A stretch of 64,000 bases of DNA from an uncultured Lachnospiraceae bacterium (GTDB taxonomy: Bacteria > Bacillota > Clostridia > Lachnospirales > Lachnospiraceae): assembly GCA_934385475.1 (NCBI GenBank), contig CAKRPS010000004.1, positions 1-64,000 of the forward strand, written 5' to 3'. Below are positions 46,232-55,504 of this stretch, piece after piece; the first letter of the stretch is position 1; each line of letters starts with the position of its first letter. The notes under the pieces are model-generated. The model was not told where the DNA came from. It worked only from the letters and a program-made list of their open reading frames with translations, and ran no database searches. The position numbers were made by a program, and so were the translations under genes.

Positions 46232-48382
46232 ATGTCTGTTAAAATTGCACTCGCAGGTAACCCTAACTGCGGTAAAACGACTCTGTTTAACGCATTGACA
46301 GGTGCAAACCAGTTCGTTGGTAACTGGCCGGGCGTTACAGTAGAGAAAAAAGAGGGTAAATGGAAGGGGAACAAAGATGTTATCATCATGGATCTCCCGG
46401 GTATCTATTCTTTGTCTCCGTACACACTGGAGGAAGTTGTAGCCAGAAATTATCTGATCAATGACAGACCGGATGTTATCCTGAACATCGTAGATGGTAC
46501 AAATATCGAAAGAAACCTGTATCTTTCTACACAGCTCATGGAGCTGGGAATCCCGGTTGTTATGGCAGTTAACATGATCGACCTTGTAAACAAGAGCGGT
46601 GATAAGATTTCTTTAGAGAAGCTTAGCGAGAAGCTGGGTTGTGAAGTAGTAGAAATTTCCGCCCTCAAGGGAACAGGTGTTGAGGCAGCTGCCAAAAAGG
46701 CAGTCGCACTTGCAGGAAGCAAGGTGCAGGGTGCGGTACACAAGTTCGATGAGAAGGTTGAGGCAGCGATCGAATCTGTTGAAGCAAAACTCAGCGCTGT
46801 ACCGGAAGAGCAGAGAAGATTCTTTGCTATTAAACTTCTGGAAAGAGATTCCAAGATCAATGAGCAGATGAAGACAGTTCCGAATGTTGATGCAGAGATC
46901 AAGGAACTTGAGAAAGCATTTGATGATGATACAGAGAGTATTATCACAAATGAGAGATATGTTTACATTTCTTCTATTATTAAAGATTGTGTTGCAAAGA
47001 ACAAAGCAAGAACAATGACAACTTCTGATAAGATCGACCGTGTGGTAACCAACAGATGGGCAGCCCTTCCGATCTTTGCAGCAGTTATGTTTGTTGTATA
47101 TTATGTATCTGTCACAACCGTAGGTGGTTTCCTGACAGACTGGACCAACGATGTATTGTTCGGAGATATCATTCCTCCGGCAATTGAAAGTCTTCTGGTA
47201 TCTTTGAACTGTGCAGACTGGCTTCAGGGATTGATCCTTGACGGTATTGTAGCCGGTGTTGGTGCCGTTCTTGGTTTCGTACCGCAGATGCTTGTGTTGT
47301 TTATCTTCCTTGCATTCTTAGAGTCCTGCGGATACATGGCAAGAATTGCATTTATCATGGATCGTGTATTCCGTAAGTTTGGTCTTTCCGGAAAATCCTT
47401 CATCCCGATGCTGATCGGTTCCGGATGTGGTGTTCCGGGTGTTATGGCATCCCGTACGATCGAGAATGACAGAGACCGTAAGATGACCATTATGACAACG
47501 ACCTTTATTCCCTGTGGTGCAAAGCTTCCTATTATTGCATTGATCGCAGGTGCGTTCTTTGATAACTCCGGACTGGTTTCCTGGGGTGCATGGCTTGTCG
47601 GCATCGCAGCAATCATCTGCTCCGGTATCATTCTGAAAAAGACAAAGATGTTTGCGGGAGAGCCTGCTCCGTTCGTTATGGAGCTTCCGGCTTACCACTG
47701 GCCTACAGTAGGGGCTGTACTTAGAAGCATGTGGGAGCGTGGCTGGTCCTTCATCAAGAAGGCCGGTACCATCATCCTTCTTTCCACCATTGTTCTCTGG
47801 TTCCTGATGAGCTTTGGCTGGGCTGATGGCGGCTTTGGCATGGTTGAAGAGCTGAATGACAGTATCCTGTCCAAGATCGGTAGTGCGATCGCATGGATCT
47901 TTACTCCTCTTGGATGGACACAGATGGGCGAAGGCTGGAAGATGGCAGTGGCTGCCGTTACCGGTTTGATCGCAAAGGAAAACGTTGTAGCAACCTTCGG
48001 TATGCTTTATGGTTTCGCAGAAGTTGCAGAAGATGGTGCAGAAGTATGGGGCAACCTGGCAGCAGCCATGACTCCTGTAGCAGCATTCGGTTATCTGGCA
48101 TTTAACCTTCTGTGTGCTCCTTGTTTCGCAGCTATGGGTGCGATCAAGAGAGAGATGAACAATACAAAATGGTTCTGGTTTGCCATCGGTTATCAGTGTG
48201 GCCTTGCCTATGTTGTTGCACTTTGCATTTACCAGCTTGGAACCCTGTTCACAGGCGGTGGATTTGGTATCGGTACAGTAGTAGCAATCCTTCTGGTAAT
48301 TGGTTTCCTGTATCTGTTATTCAGACCTTACAAGGAAGCGACAGAGCTCAAGGTAGATACCAAGAAGGTTGTAAGAAATTAA
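46232..48382 (+). CDS. feoB: Ferrous iron transporter FeoB
   Basis: A 716-residue membrane protein. The N-terminal GTPase domain has G1 GNPNCGKT at 9-16, the DLPGIYSLSPYTLEE switch region and NMIDL (G4). A helical spacer domain follows, then the membrane part with two Gate-type repeats (SCGYMARIAFIMDRVFRKFG, GSGCGVPGVMASRTIEND) and a C-terminal FeoB domain. It imports Fe2+ in a GTP-dependent way, the main iron source for anaerobes. Length is normal. Confidence 0.97.
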   Translation: MSVKIALAGNPNCGKTTLFNALTGANQFVGNWPGVTVEKKEGKWKGNKDVIIMDLPGIYSLSPYTLEEVVARNYLINDRPDVILNIVDGTNIERNLYLSTQLMELGIPVVMAVNMIDLVNKSGDKISLEKLSEKLGCEVVEISALKGTGVEAAAKKAVALAGSKVQGAVHKFDEKVEAAIESVEAKLSAVPEEQRRFFAIKLLERDSKINEQMKTVPNVDAEIKELEKAFDDDTESIITNERYVYISSIIKDCVAKNKARTMTTSDKIDRVVTNRWAALPIFAAVMFVVYYVSVTTVGGFLTDWTNDVLFGDIIPPAIESLLVSLNCADWLQGLILDGIVAGVGAVLGFVPQMLVLFIFLAFLESCGYMARIAFIMDRVFRKFGLSGKSFIPMLIGSGCGVPGVMASRTIENDRDRKMTIMTTTFIPCGAKLPIIALIAGAFFDNSGLVSWGAWLVGIAAIICSGIILKKTKMFAGEPAPFVMELPAYHWPTVGAVLRSMWERGWSFIKKAGTIILLSTIVLWFLMSFGWADGGFGMVEELNDSILSKIGSAIAWIFTPLGWTQMGEGWKMAVAAVTGLIAKENVVATFGMLYGFAEVAEDGAEVWGNLAAAMTPVAAFGYLAFNLLCAPCFAAMGAIKREMNNTKWFWFAIGYQCGLAYVVALCIYQLGTLFTGGGFGIGTVVAILLVIGFLYLLFRPYKEATELKVDTKKVVRN

Positions 48383-48416
48383 GGTATAAAAGTGTATAAA
48401 GATTGGAGTTGATAGA

Positions 48417-48551
48417 ATGGGAACAGCAATAGTTCTGGTGATCGTAGCCGGCATCGTCGGACTTTCGATCCGCAGTATGGTGAAGGATAAAAAGGCAGGG
48501 AAATCGCTACAGTGTGGCGGCGACTGCAGTAAGTGTCACGGCTGCCATTAA
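48417..48551 (+). CDS. FeoB-associated Cys-rich small membrane protein
   Basis: A 44-residue protein: start MGTAIVLVIVAGIVGLSIRS, one membrane helix, a basic MVKDKKAGK stretch and a C-terminal CGGDCSKCHGCH cluster with four Cys and two His. GGAG lies eight bases ahead of the ATG. Proteins of this layout follow feoB in many Firmicutes (the FeoB-associated Cys-rich family). The Cys/His tail probably binds the incoming metal. Confidence 0.9.
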   Translation: MGTAIVLVIVAGIVGLSIRSMVKDKKAGKSLQCGGDCSKCHGCH

Positions 48552-48593
48552 TCTGTATTTCCTGACAGATAAAACTCCATAAGAGAAAGCTGA

Positions 48594-48625
48594 GGGCGCA
48601 GATCCAAAGAGGGTCTGTGCCCTTT
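48594..48625 (+). terminator. Terminator after the feo cluster
   Basis: GGGCGCAGATCC (48594-48605) pairs with GGGTCTGTGCCC (48611-48622), including G.U pairs, around AAAGA, followed by TTT. Confidence 0.75.
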
Positions 48626-48649
48626 CCATTCAGGTATGCAAAATAATAT

Positions 48650-48678
48650 TTGCAGTTCGATAATGCCTATGTTACGAT
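48650..48678 (+). promoter_or_regulatory. Promoter of the hydroxyacid dehydrogenase gene
   Basis: TTGCAG (48650-48655), 17 bases, TACGAT (48673-48678), after the feo terminator. Confidence 0.55.
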
Positions 48679-48741
48679 AGGAACAACAGACTGGGATAAT
48701 AGCGATACGGCATCAAATAGTAAGACGAGGAGATAATGCAG

Positions 48742-49698
48742 ATGAAGATCGTAGTTACAGAAAGAAACAGTGTTGGACTGGATATTGATGTTTCCTGTAT
48801 TGAAAAATATGGTGAGGTGACGTATTATCCAAATACCACGGCAGACAATACGGCAGAGAGAGTGAAGGATGCCGATATCATTATTGCCAACAAGGCACCG
48901 CTCAATGAAAGTACCCTCAAGGATGCGCCGAATGTCAAGCTGATCTGCCTGTTTGCGACAGGCTTCGACAATGTGGATATTTCTTACTGTAAAAGCCGAG
49001 GGATCAAGGTTGCCAATGTGGTAAATTATTGTACGTCAGCGGTAGCACAGCATACAGCTCTTCTGGCGCTCGCTCTGATGGAGAAGCTGGCTTTCTATGA
49101 TGATTATGTGAAATCAGGTACCTACAGCGCACAGGATCGTTTTTCCAATTTTGACAGACCGTTTTCAGAACTGGAAGGAAAGACCTGGGGAATTGTGGGT
49201 ATGGGAACCATCGGCCACAAAGTAGCAGCACTTGCGGAAACCTTTGGCTGTAAGGTGATTTTCTATTCTGCATCCGGCAAAAGTACCTGTACGGATTATC
49301 CGAAGGTAGATTTTGATACGTTGCTGGCAGAGTCCGATATTTTGTCTCTGCACTGCCCGCTCAGCGACCGTACAAAGTATCTGATGGACAAGAAGGCATT
49401 TGCCAGAATGAAAAAGACAGCGATACTGATCAATGTAGCGCGTGGTCCGGTTGTCAATACACAGGATCTGTATGAGGCATTGAACAATGGAGAGATAGCG
49501 GCAGCAGGTCTCGATGTGCTGGAGAAGGAGCCGATGGAGATGACGAATCCTCTCGGAGAGATCAAGGACAGCACAAAGCTGATCATTACGCCACATATGT
49601 CCTGGGCAAGTACTGAGGCCAGAACGAGAGTGGTAAGCGAGGTGTGCAGGAATATAGAAGCGTTTCTCAATAAAGAGGACAGAAATATAGTAAATTAG
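48742..49698 (+). CDS. D-isomer-specific 2-hydroxyacid dehydrogenase
   Basis: About 318 residues. The NAD-binding Rossmann motif is WGIVGMGTIGHKVAALAETFG near residue 145 (glycine loop GMGTIG). The catalytic residues fit the family: Arg in NVARGPVVNT, Glu in LDVLEKEPM and His in ITPHMSW. It reduces or oxidises a 2-hydroxyacid at the expense of NAD(H); glycerate, lactate-like or phosphoglycerate substrates cannot be separated by eye. I prefer the ATG at 48742, nine bases after GAGGAG; an ATG at 48736 is also in frame. It precedes luxS. Confidence 0.88.
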   Translation: MKIVVTERNSVGLDIDVSCIEKYGEVTYYPNTTADNTAERVKDADIIIANKAPLNESTLKDAPNVKLICLFATGFDNVDISYCKSRGIKVANVVNYCTSAVAQHTALLALALMEKLAFYDDYVKSGTYSAQDRFSNFDRPFSELEGKTWGIVGMGTIGHKVAALAETFGCKVIFYSASGKSTCTDYPKVDFDTLLAESDILSLHCPLSDRTKYLMDKKAFARMKKTAILINVARGPVVNTQDLYEALNNGEIAAAGLDVLEKEPMEMTNPLGEIKDSTKLIITPHMSWASTEARTRVVSEVCRNIEAFLNKEDRNIVN

Positions 49699-49735
49699 AT
49701 ATGCGCAGAGAGCCTGCGCGGAAAAGAGGTTTATG

Positions 49736-50215
49736 ATGGACAAAATAGCAAGCTTTACGATCGATCACATTAAGTTACAGCCAGGAGTATATGTGTCAAG
49801 AAAGGACAAGATCGGGGCAGAAACGATCACAACCTTTGATCTTCGTATGACCAGCCCGAATGAGGAGCCGGTTATGAACACCGCAGAGATGCACACGATA
49901 GAACATCTTGCTGCAACCTTCCTCCGGAACCACAAGGACTATAAGGACAAGACTGTGTACTTTGGACCGATGGGCTGCCGTACAGGTTTTTATCTGCTTC
50001 TGGCCGGCGATTATGCGTCTAAGGATATTGTACCTTTGATGATCGAGATGTATGAATTTATCCGTGATTACAAGGGAGAAGTACCGGGAGCATCGCCGAA
50101 GGACTGCGGCAATTATCTGGATATGAACCTTTCTATGGCAAACTATCTTGCAGCAAAATATCTGGATAACGTGCTCTACCATATTGATGAGAGCCGCCTG
50201 ATCTATCCGGAATAA
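49736..50215 (+). CDS. luxS: S-ribosylhomocysteine lyase LuxS
   Basis: A 159-residue metalloenzyme that splits S-ribosylhomocysteine into homocysteine and DPD, the precursor of autoinducer-2. The metal ligands are visible as HTIEH near residue 53 and the Cys in SPKDCGNY near 123. The GPMGCRTGFYLLL stretch carries the catalytic Cys. ATG ATG at 49733/49736; the second is better spaced from GAGG. A GCGCAG/CTGCGC hairpin lies ahead at 49703-49719. Its substrate is made by the mtnN product encoded next. Confidence 0.96.
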   Translation: MDKIASFTIDHIKLQPGVYVSRKDKIGAETITTFDLRMTSPNEEPVMNTAEMHTIEHLAATFLRNHKDYKDKTVYFGPMGCRTGFYLLLAGDYASKDIVPLMIEMYEFIRDYKGEVPGASPKDCGNYLDMNLSMANYLAAKYLDNVLYHIDESRLIYPE

Positions 50216-50256
50216 AAGAATACAGTGTGCAATAAAACACAGAAACGAGGAATACA

Positions 50257-50955
50257 GTGAATAAAATTGCAATTATTGGAGCAATGGAGCTCGAAGTAGA
50301 GCAGCTTAAACAGGAGATGAAACAACAACGCGTTGTAAAAAAAGCGGGTATGGAGTTTCATGAGGGAACCTTAAACGGAAAGTCCGTTGTGATCGTGCGC
50401 TGCGGCGTTGGAAAGGTCAATGCGGGGCTCTGTGTGCAGATTCTCGCAGATGAATTTCAGGTGACACATATTATCAATACCGGTGTGGCAGGATCACTCA
50501 ATGCGGCATTGGATATCGGCGATATTCTGGTTTCGAAGGATGCACTGTATCACGATGTGGATGCAACGATCTTCGGTTATAAGCCGGGGGAAGTTCCGCA
50601 GCTTGGAATACGGGAGTTTAAGGCAGACCCGGATATGGTGAAAGCAGCTGTGACAGCCTGCGGTGAAGTCAATCCCGATATCTGTGTGAAGACCGGAAGA
50701 GTTGTCAGCGGAGACCAGTTTATCTCCAGCAAGGATGTGAAGGAAAGACTCATCAAAGAATTTGCCGGAGACTGTGCAGAGATGGAGGGGGCAGCGATCG
50801 CACACAGTGCTTATCTGAATGAGATCCCGTTTGTTATCATCCGTGCAATCTCTGACAAGGCAGATGACAGTGCCCAGGTGGATTATCCGGTATTTGAGAG
50901 AGAGGCTGCCAGACATTCGGCAAGACTCGTAGAGAAAATGGTAACACTTTTATAG
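50257..50955 (+). CDS. mtnN: 5'-methylthioadenosine/S-adenosylhomocysteine nucleosidase
   Basis: A 232-residue enzyme that removes adenine from SAH and MTA, feeding LuxS. It starts with GTG at 50257 after CGAGG. The catalytic set is visible: Glu in IGAMELEVEQL, the substrate-binding EMEGAAIAH and the catalytic Asp in AISDKADD. Directly after luxS, so the two SAH-detoxifying steps form one transcription unit. Confidence 0.95.
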   Translation: MNKIAIIGAMELEVEQLKQEMKQQRVVKKAGMEFHEGTLNGKSVVIVRCGVGKVNAGLCVQILADEFQVTHIINTGVAGSLNAALDIGDILVSKDALYHDVDATIFGYKPGEVPQLGIREFKADPDMVKAAVTACGEVNPDICVKTGRVVSGDQFISSKDVKERLIKEFAGDCAEMEGAAIAHSAYLNEIPFVIIRAISDKADDSAQVDYPVFEREAARHSARLVEKMVTLL

Positions 50956-51065
50956 AAGATATGTGATAAAATATAATTATTCAAAGGCGTGTAAATTTGT
51001 TTTTGATTATCTGCATGGAAATGAAAACAGAAGGATAAATTTACAGGATAAAAGGGGGTATAGAG

Positions 51066-52286
51066 ATGCTGGCTACGTTAGTACCTTTTTTTGACAAGGA
51101 TATGAAGGTATGTGCCTATTCCTTATTTTCGCAGAAGAACAATTATCTGTTGAATCCATCGCTGCAGGGGTCAGCGATGAACGACGGTGCCGTGAGCGTT
51201 ACCGGATTGGAGATCATACAGAATATCGGGATTGATACCTTATCTCCCGGTACGGATGTATTTGTTCCGGTAGGACCGATTGCGGTCTTTTCTGATATTG
51301 AGAACCAGACAGACCCGATGAATGGGCGGATGGTGCTTCTGTTTGACAATAAGATCCAGAATGATGAGAAATATCAGAACCGTCTGAAGGAGTTAAAGCA
51401 GAAGGGTTACAAGCTTGCGATCCGTAAGCTGCCGGTACAGGAATTTGAACAGAATAAAGAGATTCTTGCACTGATGGACTACATTATTCTGGACTGCAAG
51501 AGAGTGGATGTGACCAAAGCCAAGATTTATTTCGGTCATTGCTTCCCGAATATCAAAATCTGCGTAGGTAATATCGATAATCAGGAGATCTTTGATTCTC
51601 TGAAAGAGGATGAAAGCTTTCCGCTTTTTGAAGGAAAGTTCTACCGTCTTCCTGTTACGAAGGGAGAGACGGAGATTGCACCTTTGAAAGTAAATTATAT
51701 GCAGCTCATGAATATTGTGAACAATGAGGATTTTGAACTTACCAAGGCAGCAGATATCATTGGCCGTGACACGGCACTGGTGGTAGAGCTTCTGAAGGTG
51801 GTAAACCGCATTGCGATCAATTCTGAGGTAACGTCTATCCGCCATGCCGCAGCGATTCTGGGACAGAAAGAACTGAAACGGTGGATCAATACGGTCATTA
51901 CCAAAGAGCTTTGTGCAGACAGACCGAACGAGATTGCAAGACTGTCGATGCTCCGCGCTAAATTTGCGGAATGTCTTGCACCTTATTATGGACTGCAGAT
52001 GAAGGAGTCAGAGCTGTTCCTGATGGGTCTGTTCTCAATTATCGATATTATATTGAACCTTCCTATGGAGGAGGCTCTCAAAAAAGTAAACGTATCCAAA
52101 GAGATTACCGATGCACTCCTGTATCACAAGGGAGATCTGGCGAAGGTATATGATCTGATGCTCAGCTATGAAAATGCTGACTGGCAGGAAGTATTCCGCA
52201 GACTGATCGTGGATAATATTAAAGAGGAGTCGGTTTACGGTGCGTACACAGAAGCGGTACGCTGGTATAAGGATATGTTTTTCTAA
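51066..52286 (+). CDS. HDOD domain protein with degenerate EAL-like N-terminus
   Basis: A 406-residue protein of the YuxH type. Residues of about 1-190 resemble an EAL domain in layout (VGPIAVFSDIENQ, then LKQKGYKLAIRKLPVQEF and MDYIILDCKRVD) but lack the EAL motif and metal ligands, so c-di-GMP hydrolysis is unlikely. Residues of about 195-400 form an HDOD domain (MNIVNNEDFELTKAADIIGR, ITSEV-like INSEVTSIRHAAAILGQKEL). HDOD proteins bind partners or nucleotides in signalling. The target is unknown. It is followed after 13 bases by an ABC exporter. Confidence 0.82.
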   Translation: MLATLVPFFDKDMKVCAYSLFSQKNNYLLNPSLQGSAMNDGAVSVTGLEIIQNIGIDTLSPGTDVFVPVGPIAVFSDIENQTDPMNGRMVLLFDNKIQNDEKYQNRLKELKQKGYKLAIRKLPVQEFEQNKEILALMDYIILDCKRVDVTKAKIYFGHCFPNIKICVGNIDNQEIFDSLKEDESFPLFEGKFYRLPVTKGETEIAPLKVNYMQLMNIVNNEDFELTKAADIIGRDTALVVELLKVVNRIAINSEVTSIRHAAAILGQKELKRWINTVITKELCADRPNEIARLSMLRAKFAECLAPYYGLQMKESELFLMGLFSIIDIILNLPMEEALKKVNVSKEITDALLYHKGDLAKVYDLMLSYENADWQEVFRRLIVDNIKEESVYGAYTEAVRWYKDMFF

Positions 52287-52299
52287 AATGGAGTGAATT

Positions 52300-54072
52300 A
52301 TGGAAAAACAAAATGGTGAGAAGTCCTATCGTTCCGGAGAACTGATAAGGCGATTTTTACCGTATTATAAAAAGTATTGGAAGATCGTGGCCATGGATCT
52401 GTTTTGTGCGGGACTTACCACAATCTGTGAGCTGGTTCTTCCAATGATCATCCGGTATATCACGAATACCGGGATGAACGATCTGGCTTCCCTGACAGTG
52501 GAAACGATCCTCAAATTAGGAGGACTGTATCTTTGTCTGAGGATCGTGGATACTATGGCCAATTTCTACATGGCTTATACGGGCCATGTGATGGGAACAA
52601 AGATCGAGACCGATATGCGAAGAGACGCTTACGCGCATCTTCAGAGACTTTCAGATACCTATTATAACAATACAAAGGTTGGACAGATCATGGGAAGAAT
52701 TACCAATGATCTGTTTGACGTTACAGAGTTCTCCCATCACTGTCCGGAGGAATTCTTTATCGCCGGTGTGAAAATAATAATTTCGTTCGTGATCCTCGGC
52801 AATATCAGTCTGGGACTTACACTGATCATCTTCGCTGTGGTTCCGGTTATGGCAATTACCTGTACCGTCATCAATCTGCGTATGCGGGAGGCTTTTCGTA
52901 AGCAGAGAGTGCAGATCGGAGAGCTGAATGCCCGTATAGAGGACAGTCTTCTGGGGCAGAAAGTCGTCAAGGCGTTTACGAACGAAGAGAAGGAAAAGCA
53001 GAAGTTCGAGGAAGACAACGGAAAATTCTATCGGTTGAAGAAAGAGACCTACCGTTTTATGGCAGCCTTTCAGACGACGACAAGAGCTTTTGACGGAGTG
53101 ATGTATCTGGTTCTTCTGGTAGCAGGTGGAATCTTTATGATAAAAGGCAGGATCGAGCCGGGTGATCTGGTCGCTTATGTTATGTATGTGACAACGCTGA
53201 TCGCCACGATCCGCAGGATCATAGAGTTTGCGGAGCAGTTCCAGAGAGGCATGACGGGAATCGAACGTTTTGTACAGATCATGGATAGTGAGATTGAGAT
53301 TTTTGATGAGCCGGATGCGGTTGCATGTGAGAATCCCAGGGGAAATATTTCGTTCCGGAATGTGAGCTTTGCCTACCCGGATGACCACAATGTAGTGTTC
53401 AGACATCTGAATCTGGACATTCATGCAGGAGAGAAAATAGCAATTGTAGGCCCTTCCGGTGGTGGAAAGACGACGCTGTGTAATCTGATCCCACGGTTTT
53501 ATGATATCGACGAAGGCGAGATTCTTCTGGATGGAAACAATATTCAGAAGTATACCCTGAAAAGCCTGCGGCAGAATATAGGAATGGTGCAGCAGGATGT
53601 ATATCTGTTTTCCGGTACGGTGTATGAAAACATTGCATATGGAAAAGAGACGGCGAGCCGCGAGGAAGTGACCGAGGCGGCAAAGCGCGCCGGGGCACAT
53701 GACTTTATTATGGCGTTGAAGGACGGGTATGATACTTATGTGGGAGAGCGGGGCGTGAAGCTGTCCGGAGGACAGAAGCAGCGGATCAGCATCGCGAGAG
53801 TCTTTCTGAAGAATCCTCCAATCCTGATCATGGATGAGGCAACCTCCGCGCTGGACAATGAAAGTGAATTCCAGGTTGCGAAGTCATTAGAGGAGCTTGC
53901 AAAGGGACGTACGACGATCACCATTGCACACAGACTTTCCAGTATCCGCAATTCCGATCGTATTCTGGTTCTGACAGAGGAGGGGATCGTGGAGGAAGGC
54001 AATCATGAGAACCTTCTTGCACTTGGAGGAATTTACCACCACTTCTATGTGACGGCCAACGAATTGAAGTAG
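52300..54072 (+). CDS. ABC exporter (fused permease and ATPase)
   Basis: A 590-residue half-transporter. The transmembrane domain spans about 15-320 with six helices. The nucleotide-binding domain has Walker A GPSGGGKTT near 386, the signature LSGGQKQR near 486, Walker B ILIMDEATSALD near 507 and the switch His in IAHRLSS. It is of the MsbA/LmrA multidrug or lipid-export type; it could act as a homodimer because no second half-gene is adjacent. The substrate is unknown. Confidence 0.93.
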   Translation: MEKQNGEKSYRSGELIRRFLPYYKKYWKIVAMDLFCAGLTTICELVLPMIIRYITNTGMNDLASLTVETILKLGGLYLCLRIVDTMANFYMAYTGHVMGTKIETDMRRDAYAHLQRLSDTYYNNTKVGQIMGRITNDLFDVTEFSHHCPEEFFIAGVKIIISFVILGNISLGLTLIIFAVVPVMAITCTVINLRMREAFRKQRVQIGELNARIEDSLLGQKVVKAFTNEEKEKQKFEEDNGKFYRLKKETYRFMAAFQTTTRAFDGVMYLVLLVAGGIFMIKGRIEPGDLVAYVMYVTTLIATIRRIIEFAEQFQRGMTGIERFVQIMDSEIEIFDEPDAVACENPRGNISFRNVSFAYPDDHNVVFRHLNLDIHAGEKIAIVGPSGGGKTTLCNLIPRFYDIDEGEILLDGNNIQKYTLKSLRQNIGMVQQDVYLFSGTVYENIAYGKETASREEVTEAAKRAGAHDFIMALKDGYDTYVGERGVKLSGGQKQRISIARVFLKNPPILIMDEATSALDNESEFQVAKSLEELAKGRTTITIAHRLSSIRNSDRILVLTEEGIVEEGNHENLLALGGIYHHFYVTANELK

Positions 54073-54223
54073 TAATACCTGCGCATTTTTCACAAAGAAA
54101 TCTGACCAATCATTAGAAAAACGACGAAAAAATTTTTCCCTCCGAAAATTGCTTACCTGATAAATTCTCAAATGATAAAATAAAACAGGAGAGAACAGGC
54201 AAAAGCGATGCACCGGAGGGATT

Positions 54224-54501
54224 ATGTTTGAAAAAGAAGAATTGATTATGTGCGGCGGGCATGGGGTCTGCCGTGTAGTCGATATTGTGGGAAACCCGAT
54301 TGATTGGTAGAAATTATTAAAACACTGTATCTTCGGAAGCAAAGCCGTATACAGGATGGCAAAAAAGTATTATCCTCAGATGAACAGTATCTGAGGAAAG
54401 CGGAGGAACTGCTTTACAGTGAGATGTCACTTGCGCTTTCCATACCAAAGGAAAAGGCTGCACAGTACATCACAGAGGCAGTAGAAAAACAGAGCGTATA
54501 A
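54224..54501 (+). pseudogene. carD-like regulator gene with internal deletion
   Basis: Two pieces of a CarD/CdnL-type RNA polymerase-binding protein are visible in different frames. The first (54224-54310) reads MFEKEELIMCGGHGVCRVVD and IVGNPIDW then a TAG stop; this is the start of the RNAP-interacting domain. The second (54304-54501) reads LVEIIKTLYLRKQSRIQDGK and ends with SIPKEKAAQYITEAVEKQSV; this is the C-terminal helical domain. About 90 residues expected between them are missing. The joint falls at a GATT-GATTG repeat. A promoter-like region and GGAGGG ribosome site remain. Translation of the second part from TTG at 54304 is possible. Confidence 0.75.
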
Positions 54502-54507
54502 GAATTA

Positions 54508-54537
54508 AGGGCATTTATCTTCGGGTAAATGCCTTTT
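54508..54537 (+). terminator. Terminator after the carD remnant
   Basis: GGCATTTA (54510-54517) pairs with TAAATGCC (54526-54533) around an 8-base loop, followed by TTTTA. Confidence 0.75.
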
Positions 54538-54546
54538 ATGATGTTT

Positions 54547-54576
54547 TTGACAAGTAAACAGGCTCTGTGCTAAAAT
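54547..54576 (+). promoter_or_regulatory. Promoter of the ArsP_2 permease gene
   Basis: TTGACA (54547-54552), 18 bases, TAAAAT (54571-54576), 65 bases before the start. Confidence 0.65.
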
Positions 54577-54641
54577 ACTCCCGAGTTTCGTGACTGTGCA
54601 TAATTGACACAAAGCAGACATTGCTCAGAATGGAGATTATT

Positions 54642-55490
54642 ATGGAATTATGGATTGATGTGATTATAGACAGTGCAATAGACAGTGTCAGGCTTCTGCC
54701 GTTTCTTTTCGTGACCTATCTGATTATGGAATATCTGGAGCATAAGACCGGAGGAAAGATGCAGGAGATGGTGAAGAAGGCCGGGAAAGCAGGGCCTGTG
54801 ATCGGCAGTATTCTGGGAGTGTTCCCACAGTGTGGATTTTCTGCGGCGGCTTCAAACCTGTATGCCGGAAGGATCATTACGCTGGGAACATTGTTTTCCA
54901 TCTACCTGTCCACCTCAGATGAGATGCTTCCTATTATGATTTCGGAAAAGGTAGCGTTTCCGATGATTGCAAGGGTACTGCTTGTTAAGATCGTAGTGGG
55001 AATGCTGGCAGGCTTTGCGATAGATCTTCTCAGACACAAGAAGCAGGAGATGCAGATTGAGCATCTTTGTGAGCAGCATCACTGTCACTGTGAACGGGGA
55101 ATCTGGAAGTCAGCCCTGCACCACACAGTTGAGATATTTGCCTATATTTTTGTGATTTCACTGGTGCTGAATCTGATCATCGGATATGTGGGAGAGGATG
55201 TACTGGGAAGTCTGCTTCTGAACCGTCCGGTAGTTGGAGTGCTGGCAGCAGGTCTCGTCGGATTGATTCCGAACTGTGCCGCATCTGTGGTAATCACGCA
55301 GCTCTATCTCAGCGGAGTGCTTGGGGCCGGTGCGATGATGGCAGGACTTTTGTCCGGCAGCGGGGTAGGTATCCTGGTGCTCTTGCGGGTGAATGATGAC
55401 AGGAGAGAGAATTCCCGCATTATTGCCTTATTATACGCGATTGCGGTTGTGACGGGAATTGTGCTGGAACTGCTGGGAGTTACATTTTAG
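54642..55490 (+). CDS. ArsP_2-type putative metal exporter
   Basis: About 282 residues with eight to ten hydrophobic segments. It fits the 10TM heavy-metal exporter family (PF11449), also annotated as putative manganese or arsenic permease. Two similar halves each carry a conserved Pro/Cys motif: GSILGVFPQCGFSAAASNLY in the first and GLVGLIPNCAASVVITQLYL in the second. A His/Cys-rich cytosolic loop (HLCEQHHCHC) between them could bind metal. The ATG at 54642 lies six bases after GGAG. Ion specificity is unproven. Confidence 0.82.
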   Translation: MELWIDVIIDSAIDSVRLLPFLFVTYLIMEYLEHKTGGKMQEMVKKAGKAGPVIGSILGVFPQCGFSAAASNLYAGRIITLGTLFSIYLSTSDEMLPIMISEKVAFPMIARVLLVKIVVGMLAGFAIDLLRHKKQEMQIEHLCEQHHCHCERGIWKSALHHTVEIFAYIFVISLVLNLIIGYVGEDVLGSLLLNRPVVGVLAAGLVGLIPNCAASVVITQLYLSGVLGAGAMMAGLLSGSGVGILVLLRVNDDRRENSRIIALLYAIAVVTGIVLELLGVTF

Positions 55491-55504
55491 AAGGAGTACT
55501 ACAG

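Noticed and set aside
52651..53700. A 349-codon frame antisense to the ABC exporter
   Set aside because: A shadow of a well-defined gene without domain features.
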